Source of the DNA: an uncultured Clostridia bacterium
Lineage (GTDB): Bacteria; Bacillota; Clostridia; Oscillospirales; Ruminococcaceae
Direction of reading: 5' to 3'
Assembly (NCBI GenBank): GCA_937894185.1
Contig: CALCSA010000368.1
Span: forward strand, 1 to 5,138
Length of the DNA stretch: 5,138 nt
The notes under the pieces: model-generated
The model's database searches: none
Told to the model about the DNA's origin: nothing
What the model saw: the letters and a program-made list of their open reading frames with translations, nothing else
Shown: positions 3,940 to 5,138 of the stretch, piece by piece
How positions within the stretch are numbered: position 1 is the stretch's first letter
How the letters are laid out: each line of letters begins with the position of its first letter
Translations under genes and position numbers: made by a program

Positions 3940-5138
3940 ATGATAAAACGACTTGCACGCTGTGTGCGGGAATACAGAACCTATGCCCTGCTCACCCCTG
4001 TCCTTGTGCTGCTGGAGGTAGCCATGGATATTCTGCTGCCCATGCTAATGGCGGTGATCATCGACTCCGGCATTCAGCAGGGGGATGCCCGGATGATCGG
4101 CAAAATGTCTTTGGCTTTGTTAGGCTGTACCTTCTTGGCCCTTGCGTTCGGGGTCCTTTCGGGGCAGACGGCTTCCATTGCCTCGGCGGGCTTTGCCAAA
4201 AACGTTCGCCACGATCTTTATTACAACCTCCAGACCTTTTCCTTTGAGAGCATCGACCGGTTTTCCACCTCCAGCCTGATCACCCGGATGACCACCGATG
4301 TGGACTATCTGCAGCAGGCGTTTCAGATGGGCATTCGCATTACGGTGCGGGCTCCCTTTATGCTGGTTTTTTCCCTGATCATGGCCCTTCACATCAACCA
4401 CCGCCTGTCTCTTGTATTTTTGGCGGTGCTGCCCATTCTGGGGCTTGCTATGTACCTGATTATGTCCCGGGCCCATCCCATTTTTGAAACTGTATTTAAA
4501 ATGTATGACAAGCTCAACACCGTCGTGCAGGAAAACCTGCGGGGTATTCGGGTCGTCAAGAGCTACGTCCGGGAGGAGCACGAGATTCAAAAGTTTCAAC
4601 ACACCTCTCAGGATATCTACGCCACCTTTTCCCGAGCGCAAAAGCTGGTCAGCTTCACCATGCCTATTATGCAGCTGTGCATGTTTGGCTGCACCCTGAT
4701 TCTCTCCTGGATGGGGGGCAAGCTCATCGTCTTTGGGGAAATGACCACCGGAATGTTGGTGAGCCTGCTTTCCTACTCCTTTCAGATTCTCATCAGCCTG
4801 ATGATGGTGGCCATGGTGTTTATGATGATGGTTATCTCCAAAGCCAGCGCCCAGCGGGTGGTAGAAGTGCTGGGGGAACAGACCGACCTTCACAGCCCCG
4901 ATGCTCCCGTAACACAGGTGAGGGATGGCTCCATTTACTTTGAAAACGCAAGCTTTTCTTATGCCAAAGACAAGGAAAAACTTGCCCTCAAGCAAGTGAA
5001 CCTGACCATAGAGTCCGGGGAGACAGTGGGGATTCTGGGGGGCACAGGAGCTGCCAAGACCACCTTGGTGCAGCTGATTCCCCGCCTGTACGACGTCACC
5101 GAGGGCAGGCTGCTGGTAGGCGGCGTGGATGTGCGGGA
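3940..5138 (+). CDS. ABC exporter half-transporter, multidrug type (3' end off window)
   Basis: Membrane ABC transporter subunit with fused membrane and ATPase domains. The window holds 399 complete codons; relatives are about 570-600 residues. ATG at 3940 has GGGAGG (3927-3932) seven bases upstream. Six membrane segments are visible at roughly 15-40, 57-80, 131-150, 155-175, 240-258 and 270-295. Coupling-loop sequences include RFSTSSLITRMTTDVD and ENLRGIRVVKSYVREE. The ATPase domain begins near 332 with the A-loop tyrosine Y341 in SFSY. Walker A at 367-374 reads GGTGAAKT, with alanine where the invariant glycine before the lysine (K373) is expected. The signature motif, Walker B and H-loop are off the edge. 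It follows marR in an operon and resembles the first subunit of heterodimeric exporters such as YheI/YheH (BmrC/BmrD) or LmrC/LmrD. A partner gene is expected next. Drug or peptide export is inferred, and the substrate is unknown. Confidence 0.95.
   Translation, partial: MIKRLARCVREYRTYALLTPVLVLLEVAMDILLPMLMAVIIDSGIQQGDARMIGKMSLALLGCTFLALAFGVLSGQTASIASAGFAKNVRHDLYYNLQTFSFESIDRFSTSSLITRMTTDVDYLQQAFQMGIRITVRAPFMLVFSLIMALHINHRLSLVFLAVLPILGLAMYLIMSRAHPIFETVFKMYDKLNTVVQENLRGIRVVKSYVREEHEIQKFQHTSQDIYATFSRAQKLVSFTMPIMQLCMFGCTLILSWMGGKLIVFGEMTTGMLVSLLSYSFQILISLMMVAMVFMMMVISKASAQRVVEVLGEQTDLHSPDAPVTQVRDGSIYFENASFSYAKDKEKLALKQVNLTIESGETVGILGGTGAAKTTLVQLIPRLYDVTEGRLLVGGVDVR

Noticed and set aside
4120..4995. 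A 291-residue minus-strand frame rich in His/Gly/Lys
   Set aside because: It is a mirror frame of the ABC transporter, whose reading frame shows recognisable membrane segments and Walker A.
1..5138. CRISPR array or toxin-antitoxin pair
   Set aside because: No regularly spaced direct repeats and no adjacent pair of small overlapping genes were found.

Overview
The window looks like a piece of chromosome from an anaerobic, spore-forming Clostridia, most likely a gut Oscillospiraceae/Ruminococcaceae-type bacterium. Evidence: a clear SpoIIID sporulation regulator, strong AGGAGG ribosome binding sites with TTG starts, sigma-A style promoters, fairly high G+C coding sequence, and a MarR-plus-ABC-exporter pair common in such genomes. 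The taxonomic call is inference; no rRNA or other marker gene is present.

Layout, left to right. (1) Bases 2-1042 (+) are the C-terminal part of a large serine recombinase whose catalytic domain lies off the left edge; a good intrinsic terminator follows at 1084-1113. (2) Bases 1114-1287 hold no gene, but contain a 139-base block closed by a 13-bp inverted repeat, with several internal hairpins. It is either a structured RNA or a palindromic intergenic repeat. (3) spoIIID (+, TTG start at 1346) follows, with a sigma-E-like promoter just upstream. (4) Bases 1604-1996 are a gene-free stretch with a series of stem-loops ending in a strong bidirectional terminator (1896-1925). (5) A 389-residue lipoprotein resembling SurA/PrsA foldases lies on the minus strand (1997-3166) with its own sigma-A promoter. 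(6) Divergently, a MarR-family regulator (3403-3855) has a consensus promoter and a perfect 8-8-8 palindrome over its start site. It is followed by the first 399 codons of an ABC exporter half-transporter (3940 to the window end).

Functional reading: the right part is a drug/toxin-export module in which the MarR protein probably represses its own promoter and so the co-transcribed ABC exporter, whose heterodimer partner would be expected just past the right edge. The lipoprotein probably acts outside the membrane in folding or stability of exported proteins and has an independent promoter. The left part joins a site-specific recombinase (end of a mobile element, or possibly a sporulation excision element) to the mother-cell regulator spoIIID.

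No novel multi-gene system is demonstrable here. The most unexplained parts are the two structured non-coding regions flanking spoIIID. Next come the recombinase/spoIIID junction, the non-canonical Walker A of the exporter, and a His/Cys cluster in the MarR protein.
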